From NCBI RefSeq assembly GCF_008974265.1, contig NZ_BKZW01000001.1:2170001-2234000 (forward strand): DNA of 64,000 bases. The letters are read 5' to 3'. Within the stretch, counting starts at the first letter, position 1. Each line of letters opens with the position of its first letter. This DNA comes from Dictyobacter vulcani. GTDB lineage: Bacteria; Chloroflexota; Ktedonobacteria; Ktedonobacterales; Ktedonobacteraceae. A program made the position numbers and the translations under genes. The notes under the pieces are model-generated. The model saw only the letters and a list, made by a program, of their open reading frames with translations, was not told the origin of the DNA and did no database searches. Shown in pieces: positions 33,738-41,987 of the stretch.

Positions 33738-34660
33738 TTATTCCTGTTTAGAAATTAAGTAGACACTGACGATAATGAGCATACCGCCAAAGATGGTATA
33801 AGCTGTAAGTTCTTCTTGCAAAAGCAGCACGCCAAGCAACGGTCCTAATAATGGTTGAATAAACAAGGTCGAAGCGGCCTTCGAGGCATTAACCTTTGTA
33901 AGTCCCTGAAACCAGGCCAGATAGGCTACACATGTACACATAATAGCTAACCAGAGCACACTTAGCCAGCCCAGCAGACCCGGCATGCGCCAGCCAGTCG
34001 AGATAAATTCCCAGCCGGCCACGGGCAACCAGAAAATCATACTCCCTACAATCGAAGCCGTTGTGATCAATAAAGGCGAATGTTTGCTGAGTAATGCCTT
34101 CCCACGCACAGTATACAGTGCCTCCACCAGCAACGCCGCCACCACCACCAGATCCCCAATAATACGCCATCGTCCACCATCCGCCGGAATATTAGGAATG
34201 ATGCTCCGCTCCACAATCAGGTAGACCCCGACAAAACCAAGCAGTAGCGCCACCAGTGAGCCGCCAGTCACCCGTTCCCGCAACACAATCCAGGATAATG
34301 CCGCCGTAAAAATTGACTCGCCAGTAATCAAGAGCGCCACATCCGAAGCCGTCGTCAGCGATAAACCGCCAAATTCCAGCATCTTATTCACCACAAAACC
34401 GATCAAGGAGAGCAGCAATATTGTGGAATGTCACGCCGCGTCAAATGCAGTGCGCCCCGTTTGGCCAGCAAAAATGGCAATAGCACCAGACCAGACAGAC
34501 ACATGCGTAACGAAAGCATCAACGGTAGCGACATATCTGACAGCGCATATTTAGCGGCAACATAACTAGTTGCCCATACCACATTTGCACCAATTAAGAT
34601 CAGCCAGGAAAAGGTATGACGCGATGCAGCGGGGGACGAGAGACGCGAGGAGATAGGCAA
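33738..34660 (-). pseudogene. EamA/DMT-family transporter, broken by one frameshift
   Basis: Drug/metabolite transporter with ten expected helices. The first three helices (WLILIGANVVWATSYVAAKYAL, then LMLSLRMCLSGLVLLPFLLA) are in one frame ending DIPQ; the rest (LLLSLIGFVVNKMLEFGGL through the C-terminal VSVYLISKQE) is in another. One missing A in the CAATATTG stretch near 34425 accounts for the shift. Restored length is about 307 aa, normal for the family. TTG start at 34660 with AAGGAG upstream. Either a recent pseudogene or a base-calling error. Confidence 0.82.
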
Positions 34661-34784
34661 AACAGGACTCCTTACCAGGTATCAAAACAGCAGTACATTA
34701 CCAAAAGTCGTAGAGATTGCATCGCAAACACGCGCCTGTCAGTCACATTGTACCGCATAACAACACTTTTCACATTCCCCTCCC

Positions 34785-34807
34785 CCCGTGAAGGCTGCCG
34801 CTACGGG
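34785..34807. repeat. REP-like unit at the 3' end of the rsmC-like gene
   Basis: CCCGTGAAGGCTGCCGCTACGGG: outer CCCGT/ACGGG pairs and the GAAGGCTGCCGCTAC core seen at 11691-11747. CTA in this unit is the TAG stop of the minus-strand methyltransferase gene at 34801, as also happens at 11744. Confidence 0.7.
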
Positions 34808-35817
34808 TTTGGTCGGGTGGCCAGTAAGACTTTATAGCGTGAATTTCCGGCGACTTCTTCTACCTGCTGAAAATATGTGTGCAGCGTCGGTTCATATTTC
34901 AGGAAACGATTCGCCACCAGATAGAGGCGTCCAGCGGGCACCAGCACCCGGGCAGCCTGCTGGATAAAACGCTGAGCAATCTCTAGCGTCTGGATACCAC
35001 CTTGATGAAAAGGAGGATTGGTCGCCACCAGATCAAACTGTTGATCCAGCACAGCCTGGGCTCCATCGCTCGGCAAGACCTGTACATTGGATAGCCCGGC
35101 CTGTTCCGCTGCCTGCTGACTGGCATCCACCGCCGCCAGACTGGCATCCACCATCATAACCCGTCCCTCAGAAGCCTGACGCGCCATATGGAGTCCGATA
35201 TAGCCTGCGCCACAGCCGATATCCAGGCAGCGATCAACAGGCTTCACAGTCAGAGCCGACAACAACAACTGCGTCCCCTCATCCAATTTACTGTCCGCAA
35301 AGATACGCAACGCCGTATCCGGCACAGCCTCAAGCGGAAACGCGGTCCGCTTCGTCGAGCACAGCACCCGATGCCCCTTCTGCATCGCCACCGTCTCCAC
35401 ATTACCAAACAACTCCTGCATGCGCTTCGCCACCGTCAGAATCCCACGATCCTTCGCCCCCGCCACATAAAGCCGTCCACCAGTCCGTAAGGCATAGGCC
35501 GCTGTACGTAAACCATAGAGCATCCAGACGTTCCCGGGTTGATACAACACATTCATAACCGCAACCTGCACTGTCTCAGCAGGATGATGTAATATATAGT
35601 TATGGAACGCCGTCTTATCAATCATCACAGAAGATGAAGAGCCCGGAGCAAGCGCTCCCAGGGTCGCGACATTATCTTCCGCCAGAAGTAACGTCCCGCC
35701 CGCCAAACGTTGCTGCGCCAGCGTCACAAATGGATCGGCAGCAGAATTCAGGATCAGGATGTGGTCTGTGGCAGCAAATTGTACAAAATTACATAATAGT
35801 TGAGATTGGAGCATCAT
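34801..35817 (-). CDS. RsmC-like class I SAM-dependent methyltransferase
   Basis: 338 aa with the two-domain plan of RsmC/RlmG rRNA guanine-N2 methyltransferases: a degenerate N-terminal MTase-like domain (about residues 1-165) and an active C-terminal one. The SAM motif I is CLDIGCGAGYIGLHMA (about 195-210), followed by VMMVDASLAAVD and the catalytic NPPF motif in VATNPPFHQGG (about 258-268). The probable substrate is a guanine in rRNA. Start ATG at 35817 with AGAGGG upstream; its initiation region overlaps that of the divergent transaldolase gene (start 35819). The stop codon lies in a REP-like repeat. Confidence 0.88.
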   Translation of the reverse strand: MMLQSQLLCNFVQFAATDHILILNSAADPFVTLAQQRLAGGTLLLAEDNVATLGALAPGSSSSVMIDKTAFHNYILHHPAETVQVAVMNVLYQPGNVWMLYGLRTAAYALRTGGRLYVAGAKDRGILTVAKRMQELFGNVETVAMQKGHRVLCSTKRTAFPLEAVPDTALRIFADSKLDEGTQLLLSALTVKPVDRCLDIGCGAGYIGLHMARQASEGRVMMVDASLAAVDASQQAAEQAGLSNVQVLPSDGAQAVLDQQFDLVATNPPFHQGGIQTLEIAQRFIQQAARVLVPAGRLYLVANRFLKYEPTLHTYFQQVEEVAGNSRYKVLLATRPNP

Positions 35818-35818
35818 T

Positions 35819-36484
35819 ATGGCCCTCTATATTGATAGTGCTAACCTGGATGATATCACAGCCGTAGCACAAACTGTACCAATAGCAGGGGTAACAACCA
35901 ACCCGACCCTGCTTTTAGATGCGCGTCAGCGAGGACAGCAGGCCAGCGTAGAAGAAGTGATCTCCCGCCTCCTACAGAACGTCCACGGCACCATCTTTCT
36001 CCAGCCCTCGATCGCCAATGAAGAACGCGCCTATCGCGAAACCATGTCCTACATCCAGATCGACCCGGAAAGAGTGCTGGCCAAGATTCCCATGTGCAAG
36101 AACGGCGTGCGCCTGGGACAACGCCTGCATGCCGAAGGCCAGCATATCGCCTTCACTGCCGTCACCACCGTAGCTCAGGCTTATATGGCAGCCATGGTTG
36201 GTGCCGACTACATCATTCCTTACTATAATCGTTTACGCCGTAGCGGGGTAGACCCCTGCGCACGAATCGCACAAATGGCCCAGGTCATTGGCAACCGGCC
36301 CACGCCTACCCGTATACTCGCCGCCAGTATCAAATCCACCGCCGAAGCAGCCGAAGCATTACTCAGTGGAGCCCACGACCTCACCATCCCACCAGCCATC
36401 CTGCTAGAAATGGCAACAGACCCCGAAAGTGAGGAGGCAATTGAACGTTTTGAGCGAGATTCTGCCAGGATGAAAAATTTGTAA
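35819..36484 (+). CDS. Transaldolase/fructose-6-phosphate aldolase-like protein
   Basis: 221 aa, the length of the small TalC/Fsa branch. The beta-1 strand LYIDSANLDDITAV, then GVTTNPTLLL, the Schiff-base lysine in VLAKIPMCKNG (about residue 88), FTAVTTVAQAYMAAMVGADYI and the C-terminal ILAASIKSTAEAAEALLSGAHDLTIPP all match the family. It transfers or cleaves three-carbon units of sugar phosphates in the cytoplasm. GGAG lies eight bases before the ATG, inside the first codons of the divergent rsmC-like gene. Confidence 0.9.
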   Translation: MALYIDSANLDDITAVAQTVPIAGVTTNPTLLLDARQRGQQASVEEVISRLLQNVHGTIFLQPSIANEERAYRETMSYIQIDPERVLAKIPMCKNGVRLGQRLHAEGQHIAFTAVTTVAQAYMAAMVGADYIIPYYNRLRRSGVDPCARIAQMAQVIGNRPTPTRILAASIKSTAEAAEALLSGAHDLTIPPAILLEMATDPESEEAIERFERDSARMKNL

Positions 36485-36589
36485 TATAGTTCTTGTCTAT
36501 CTTTTCTTGTTTTATGAACATTCTTTCACCATAAAAGAGGATCAATTCATGGCATAGTCATGCATGCATGTTATAGTTATCAATGTAAA

Positions 36590-37230
36590 CGGATAGAGAA
36601 ACGAAACCTTGGTGGACGCGGGGATGGCAAGGTGGGGGGTAACGAGGTTCGCCATTCTTGTACGGGTTCAGGTGGAAGTGGGGAATGGACAAGAATGGGC
36701 TGATGGTAGGGGGAATAGAGTTGAAACGTTCTTGCAGGTGGTCAGGTAGCAAGGTTGGGTTGGCAAGGACGGAAAAGTGGCGGATGTGGGGCAGGGTACC
36801 GGCTTACTTGCGATTGGAATGGTGGTTGTAGGGTGGCGGCAAGAGTGATCAGGTACAGGGGGACTTAACAACGTTCTTGAGGTGGTTACGTGGCAGGGTT
36901 GGGTTGGCAAGAACGTTCAGGACGCAGGGGACGAACCGACTTCTATCTGGTTGTTACCAGTAACATTCATGCATGGAATTATAACGGTGGTTATGCGGTA
37001 CGTGTGGCGGTGATGATGGGGCCGGTGTGGCGGTGGCGGTGGAATAGGTGCGGCGGTGGCGGGTGGATGTGTGGTAAGTGTGACGGCAGTGGTTGGGGTG
37101 TGGTACGTGTGGTGAGCAGCGGCGGTGGGGGACATAAATGGTGGTGGATGTTGGGCAGGTGTGGTGGTGGCAAACATTCCATACATGACTTTGTGGAGGG
37201 GAGAACGTGGACATGGCTGGTGGAGAAGAG
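36590..37230 (+). other. G-rich non-coding tract with a 46-bp imperfect direct repeat
   Basis: About 640 bases with very strong G over C excess on the plus strand (many GG and GGG runs, repeated GTGGCGGTGG and GGTTGGGTTGGCAAG). A 46-bp unit starting AACGTTCTTG and ending GGCAAG(G/A)ACG occurs at 36725-36771 and 36870-36915. No reading frame here has convincing composition or RBS. The tract could form G-quadruplexes or be a structured RNA; function unknown. Confidence 0.5.
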
Positions 37231-37231
37231 A

Positions 37232-37266
37232 AAGCCTGAAAGGTGTATTTTTACACCTTCAGGCTT
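37232..37266. terminator. Hairpin at the end of the G-rich tract
   Basis: Stem AAGCCTGAAAGGTGTA/TACACCTTCAGGCTT with one bulged A and a TTTT loop. If the G-rich tract is transcribed, this hairpin would close it. No T run follows on the plus strand. Confidence 0.4.
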
Positions 37267-37435
37267 CTATGCATCTCCCCTCCGCACACTGGTACTCACA
37301 AAGACCTCAAAAACAAATATTTTCTACTTCTTGCTAAATTACTTCTCCAGAATATCTTCCTCAGACCAGGCAGCTTGCCACAATTCCGACATACAATCGT
37401 AACAATTCTGCGCTATGCTATACCTATGTAGCGGC

Positions 37436-37546
37436 AGCGCTGGTCGCTGCGACCTGGCGGCGTACGATCATGTCCCTGGAAACAATGACCCATTCCTCTC
37501 TTCGTGTTGCTGGCTCGGACGTGCACTGATCGCAGCGACCAGCGCT
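37436..37546. repeat. Inverted repeat element with REP-like start
   Basis: AGCGCTGGTCGCTGCGA (37436-37452) is repeated perfectly inverted at 37530-37546, 77 bases apart, next to a GTAGCGGC start at 37429. No coding capacity is seen. It lies directly before the MITE array. Confidence 0.6.
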
Positions 37547-37576
37547 ACCGGTACGACGCATCTGCCGCCAACCGTT

Positions 37577-38367
37577 GCTTCACCGAAACGTATTGGCACC
37601 AGGGCCAATACGTTTCGGTGAAGCGCTTTTGTGACCATAAAACACATGGTGGAGAAAAGCAGCGAATCATACGTGGAGTGAGCGCCACACGCGGAGGCCG
37701 GCATGCGGCGTTCTCGTGGAGCGAGGGGCTCAAAGAGCATCGCATGCCTGTGGCGCCTACACCGAGACGGATCCTGTTTCGTGATCCTCTTTGAGAAGGA
37801 TCCACGCGATCTCCCACCACGTGGCTGCGCGAGCAGGCGACGGCACACACGATCCCTGTAGGCGCCACAGCACTGCGAGTCGTTCCTGTACACTGGCCTG
37901 CGCAAACGCAGCAGTGCGGCCTCCGCGTGTGGCGCCCTCTCCACGTACACGACGCCACGCCATACCGTTGAGGTTATCTCCTTCAACGAAAAGTATTGGG
38001 CACCAGGGCTAATACGTTTCACTTAAGGGATTGAATGGCTGAAATGATAGCATGACGGTGAAGGAATACCTTCTCAAAGGATCAAGAGAGGTAAAACGTG
38101 TAGATTCGACCCTTTGGGTCGATTCGTGCCTCCACGCTACCCTCACCTCCGCAGGATCACGCAAGTGAAAAAGCGGTGAAGCAAGGCGTGAAGAGGCTTG
38201 CTCATGGTCAAGCAAGGATAGTATGCAGGCACGAATCGACCCAAAGGGTCGAACCTACCTGTTCGCTTTTCTTGATCCTTTGAAGTCACTGGGCCTCTGA
38301 TCGGCTCAGATGCTTTCGTCAATCTCGTCCAGAAAAAGGCTTACGTGAAAAGTATTAGGCACCAGGG
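37577..38367. mobile_element. Array of MITE-like elements separated by the 9-mer GCACCAGGG
   Basis: The end of a partial element (GCTTCACCGAAACGTATTGG, 37577-37596) is followed by two complete ones: 37605-37999 (395 bp; ends CCAATACGTTTCGGTGAAG and CTTCAACGAAAAGTATTGG) and 38009-38358 (350 bp; ends CTAATACGTTTCAC and GTGAAAAGTATTAG). The same nine bases, GCACCAGGG, flank every junction (37596-37604, 38000-38008, 38359-38367), as a 9-bp target duplication would. The second element matches the 22340-22521 MITE in inverse, plus about 160 extra bases in its middle bounded by inverted GATTCGACCCTTTGGGTCGA-type repeats. No transposase gene is present. Confidence 0.8.
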
Positions 38368-38406
38368 CTGCCGCTACAACAGTTTAAATATATGAGGTTG
38401 GAACAT

Positions 38407-39789
38407 ATGATGCAGGTAGGGTATCGTAAAGTTGCGCAGCAACAGACGTTTCATAATATTAGTTATCTTCTACTGTCACTGCCATTGGGGATCAGCTATT
38501 TTGTGCTGGTACTGGTTGGAATAGTATTGACAGTTCTCAACGTATTAATCATTGGTATCCCCTTGATTTTGCTCTTTGTGGCAGGTATCTGGCGCGTGGC
38601 GGCCTTTGAACATATGCTATCGCGCAAGTTACTCCATGTGCAGATCGCCCCGATGGCCACACCATTTCCAGCGCAGGCCACCCGTTTACAGCGCTTCTTG
38701 ATCCACATGCGGCGACCAGTAACCTGGAAAAGTCTAGGCTATCTCTTCCTCAAATTTCCCTTTGGCATCTTCTCATTTGTGATCACCATCGTCTTCCTGG
38801 TACTTAGCCTGGCACTCAGTCTTGTGGCCTGCATACTCACAGTTCTGGCCGCGCCATTCTTCCTGATTTATGCCATCGCTACGTCCAATAGCAACTTGAA
38901 CGGAGCGGCGCTACGGCGCAATCTGCCAGTGATCATCACAATGGGAGGACTGACCCTGCTGCCTATCAGTGTACTCAATATCATCGCCACGCTCTGGGGC
39001 CAGTTTGCGCAGACGATGCTGGGGATGAATCAGAACGCTCTGAGACTGGCGGAAGCGACCGCGATGGCGGAGCGAGAACGGGCTAAAGCTGAGCAGGCAG
39101 AACAGGGCAGACGTGAACTGATCATGAACGTCTCCCACGATCTACGCACACCCGTTGCCAGCATTAGAGGCCACCTGGAAGCCCTGTTGTTAGCTGACCA
39201 GGAAGATCCTGAGACCCAGCACACCTATCTGCAGATCGCCCACCGAGAAACATTACGCCTGGGCACCATGGTTGAAGATCTCCTCGCCCTGGCACGCAAT
39301 GATAGCCATGAACTGCGCCTGCAGATCGAAACCATCGATGCAGGTATCATCATCGAAGAAGTCTACCAGGCCATGATGCCGCTGGCCAGACGCGAACGCC
39401 AGATCAGCCTGGTCCGCGAGTTACCACTACACGTGCCAAAGATTCTGGCCGACAGCCAGCGCCTGCGCCAGGTCCTGCTCAATCTTGTACGGAACGCCAT
39501 CACGTATACACCCGATGGCGGCATCGTCGCCATCAGTCTGGCACCCACTGAAGACCGCTATGTAGTGATTACAGTAGCCGACACAGGCATTGGGATTGAG
39601 CCAGAGGAACAACAGCAGATCTTTGAGCGCTTCTACCGTACTGATAGCTCACGCACACGCAGTTCGGGCGGCTTCGGGCTTGGCCTGGCCATCGTACAGA
39701 ACTTTGTCAGCGCCATGGGGGGGAGCATCTCGGTTCAAAGCGTCCCCGGCGAAGGAAGTTCCTTCCATATCCAGCTCAAAGCCGCCTGA
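38407..39789 (+). CDS. Membrane sensor histidine kinase with putative-sensor domain
   Basis: 460 aa. The N-terminal membrane domain resembles the putative-sensor family (YLLLSLPLGISYFVLVLVGI ... RVAAFEHMLSRKLL, repeated as LKFPFGIFSFVITIVFLVLS; about residues 15-175). A helix linker, then HisKA with the phospho-acceptor His in NVSHDLRTPVASIRGHLEAL (about 245) and HATPase with N box VLLNLVRNAITYTPDGG, G1 VADTGIGI, F box FERFYRTD and G2 GLGLAIVQ. The ATG at 38407 was preferred because GAGG lies nine bases before it; an ATG at 38392 is in frame. The response-regulator gene follows after 91 bases. Confidence 0.93.
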   Translation: MMQVGYRKVAQQQTFHNISYLLLSLPLGISYFVLVLVGIVLTVLNVLIIGIPLILLFVAGIWRVAAFEHMLSRKLLHVQIAPMATPFPAQATRLQRFLIHMRRPVTWKSLGYLFLKFPFGIFSFVITIVFLVLSLALSLVACILTVLAAPFFLIYAIATSNSNLNGAALRRNLPVIITMGGLTLLPISVLNIIATLWGQFAQTMLGMNQNALRLAEATAMAERERAKAEQAEQGRRELIMNVSHDLRTPVASIRGHLEALLLADQEDPETQHTYLQIAHRETLRLGTMVEDLLALARNDSHELRLQIETIDAGIIIEEVYQAMMPLARRERQISLVRELPLHVPKILADSQRLRQVLLNLVRNAITYTPDGGIVAISLAPTEDRYVVITVADTGIGIEPEEQQQIFERFYRTDSSRTRSSGGFGLGLAIVQNFVSAMGGSISVQSVPGEGSSFHIQLKAA

Positions 39790-39880
39790 ACAAAAGGATT
39801 GAATCCTGGCTAGTATCTGGTGTACACTAATACTAGATTTTAAAGGTAGTAGCAGCAAAGAAGAGAACAGGATCAGGATA

Positions 39881-40654
39881 ATGGCAAGGATACTCGTAGT
39901 TGAGGACGAGCTAGATATCTGTAATTTGATTCGCCATGAGCTAGAGGCACAGGGCCATCAGGTCTATCAGGCATTTGATGGCCAGACCGCGCTGGATATT
40001 GTCGCGCACCAGCAGCCATTACATCTGATCATCTTAGACTGGATGCTCCCAAAATTGGATGGACTGACGGTGTGTCGGCGCGTACGCGAAAATTATCTGA
40101 TGCCGATTATTATGCTGACCGCCCGGACCGATGAAGTGGATCGCATTCTTGGCCTGGAAGTCGGGGCCGACGATTATGTCAGTAAACCATTTAGTGTGCG
40201 TGAACTGACTGCACGCGTACGGGCCATGTTACGACGGATTGATCTGGATAAGCAAGCAACGCAGGAGGCTATATCGAACACGGCCGCTATGAGCACTTCC
40301 ACAGTAGCAGCCACAACAGTGGCGGTAGGACAGCCACGACAGGACGCCTCGCTGGCGGTTCCACCACCTATTATCCGAGGCAGCCTGCACATCTCTATCG
40401 CCGAACACACTGTCATGATCGAGCAACGAAAAATAGAGCTCACCCCAAAAGAATACGAGCTACTGATCCTGCTCGTCAAAAATCCTGGCCGCGCATTCAG
40501 CCGTGAATTTCTCCTGCAGGAACTCTGGGGCTATAACTATGATGGCTTTGACCGTACCGTTGATACACACATGACACGCCTGCGCAAAAAGCTGGGTTCC
40601 CTGGGAGAAAAGATCGTCACCGTCTGGGGCGTCGGCTACCGCTTCGTCGCCTGA
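39881..40654 (+). CDS. OmpR/PhoB-family response regulator
   Basis: 257 aa. Receiver domain (residues 1-120) with acidic pair VVEDELD, phospho-acceptor Asp in LIILDWMLPKLDG (about 53), Thr in IIMLTART and Lys in DDYVSKPF. A long Ala/Thr/Ser-rich linker (about 125-165) is unusual for the family. The C-terminal winged helix (about 165-257) has LTPKEYELLILLVKNPGRAFSRE and VDTHMTRLRKKLG. Partner of the histidine kinase just upstream on the same strand. AGGATCAGGATA before the ATG holds a weak RBS. Confidence 0.93.
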   Translation: MARILVVEDELDICNLIRHELEAQGHQVYQAFDGQTALDIVAHQQPLHLIILDWMLPKLDGLTVCRRVRENYLMPIIMLTARTDEVDRILGLEVGADDYVSKPFSVRELTARVRAMLRRIDLDKQATQEAISNTAAMSTSTVAATTVAVGQPRQDASLAVPPPIIRGSLHISIAEHTVMIEQRKIELTPKEYELLILLVKNPGRAFSREFLLQELWGYNYDGFDRTVDTHMTRLRKKLGSLGEKIVTVWGVGYRFVA

Positions 40655-40666
40655 AAATACGCGTAA

Positions 40667-40714
40667 TTGATAAAGGCCAGTCCAACCTTTGGAGATTGAA
40701 CCGACCTTTATCAA
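40667..40714. terminator. Shared hairpin between convergent genes
   Basis: Stem TTGATAAAGG/CCTTTATCAA (10 bp) with a smaller inner pairing, located between the response regulator (ends 40654) and the convergent KdpD-like gene (ends 40735). Confidence 0.5.
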
Positions 40715-40734
40715 CTATCTGCAATGGAGCACGC

Positions 40735-41634
40735 TCAGGAAGACAATATTTTTTGGCGTAACAGAGAACGCTCGATGAGCGAGCTGATCTGCTCCAGATA
40801 TGTCCAGAAAAACTCAGCATGTGGATCTTCATCCTTCAGGGCTATCTGCATAGCTTCCGCATTCGCCAGCCAGGAAACTCCATTAACCACACGTAGATAG
40901 AGCACGCACAACTCGCGACGCGCAGACTTAAGCGGAATAAAATGAACCAGCGTCTGTGGTGCATGCTCATCCACCAGCACCGAGCGATTTCCCGTATTAA
41001 ACACCATCTGCGCCCGGCTCAATTCCTCAGCATTCGGCACAAACTCATCCACACGAATAGGTGCATCAGCCATAGCTTGCAAGTTTCCATGTTGATCTGG
41101 AACCAGAATGGCACATTCCTGCACACCAAGCGAAGAAAAGACGCGCTGTGTGGATAAAGCAATGATATCTAACTGGGTATCAAAATCATCAGTGGTGTTA
41201 TATACACGCATCAACTCATAGAGAATACGCAACTCATGCTCATTCTCACGCTCTACTTCCGCCCGCTGGCGAATCGAGCCTGCCAGTTGTCCGGTAACAA
41301 TCGCCGTAATCAAGAACACAAATAGCGTCACCCACTGCGCTGGATCAGCCAGCCACAAAGAATAAAGTGGCGGCAACAAAAAGTAGTTAAAGGAAAGGAA
41401 TGCTGCCAGCGAAGCAACGATTGCCGCATAACGGCTACGCCAGATTGCCAGCACGATAATCCAGATCAACTGAATGATCATGATATCCGAGATACGTGGA
41501 TAGAGGTGTGAAAAATAAATGATGCCCGTGATCATCAGGGAACCAACAATGGCAATTAAGGCATCATACACATAATAATGCCATTTGTTTTTGAATCCCT
41601 TATTTATAGTTGGAATGCGTTCAACCTGCTGCAT
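40735..41634 (-). CDS. KdpD-like membrane sensor (DUF4118 + GAF) without kinase domain
   Basis: 299 aa. Four membrane helices (about residues 25-110) with the FLSFNYFLLPPLYSLWLADPAQWVTLFVFL pattern of the KdpD membrane domain (DUF4118), followed by a helix rich in Glu/Arg and a GAF-like domain (about 135-290). The HisKA and ATPase domains that follow in KdpD are absent. The frame ends cleanly at the terminator hairpin, so it is a short form rather than an obvious truncation. It converges on the two-component pair. ATG at 41634 with GAGG seven bases upstream; a GTG at 41646 is in frame. Confidence 0.82.
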   Translation of the reverse strand: MQQVERIPTINKGFKNKWHYYVYDALIAIVGSLMITGIIYFSHLYPRISDIMIIQLIWIIVLAIWRSRYAAIVASLAAFLSFNYFLLPPLYSLWLADPAQWVTLFVFLITAIVTGQLAGSIRQRAEVERENEHELRILYELMRVYNTTDDFDTQLDIIALSTQRVFSSLGVQECAILVPDQHGNLQAMADAPIRVDEFVPNAEELSRAQMVFNTGNRSVLVDEHAPQTLVHFIPLKSARRELCVLYLRVVNGVSWLANAEAMQIALKDEDPHAEFFWTYLEQISSLIERSLLRQKILSS

Positions 41635-41987
41635 AGAGCACCTCACCAGATATTAGCTGAGATATGACGACGATCTTTGTGCTTCATCACTAACATACAA
41701 CTAAAAATATCAAGAGTGCCTAAATAAGTGCAGGGTTCACCTCAAAAATTCCTCAAAAAGATGGGGAATGCTAAAAGTGGTATTTCTGGTTGATGCCTTC
41801 TATGCTGCGCCGTGTGGTATTTGATTGCTATGTATACTCAGGGAGTGGTAAGCCGCATGCCAACCTGGGGGCGCTGACGCCCCCAATCTCTATTTATAGT
41901 GTGAGAGCGCCGTGTGGCGCGAGCACTCAGAGAGAAAGGTTTCCATGAGCACGCGCCTCAGATTATAGGCTAAGGCGGAAAGAGAAT
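41635..41987. other. Gap of about 350 bases without a gene
   Basis: Between the KdpD-like gene and the sortase gene. It contains a short GCGCCGTGTGGCGC-type palindrome near 41908 and otherwise nothing I can assign. Confidence 0.6.

Noticed and set aside
36890..37402. Plus-strand Gly/Trp-rich frame in the G-rich tract
   Set aside because: Composition follows from G richness; no RBS, and the frame runs through the hairpin at 37232-37266.
37468..38022. Frame of 184 codons on the minus strand across the MITE array
   Set aside because: Lies within palindromic elements and their 9-mer junctions, crosses element borders, and has Arg/Cys-rich random composition.
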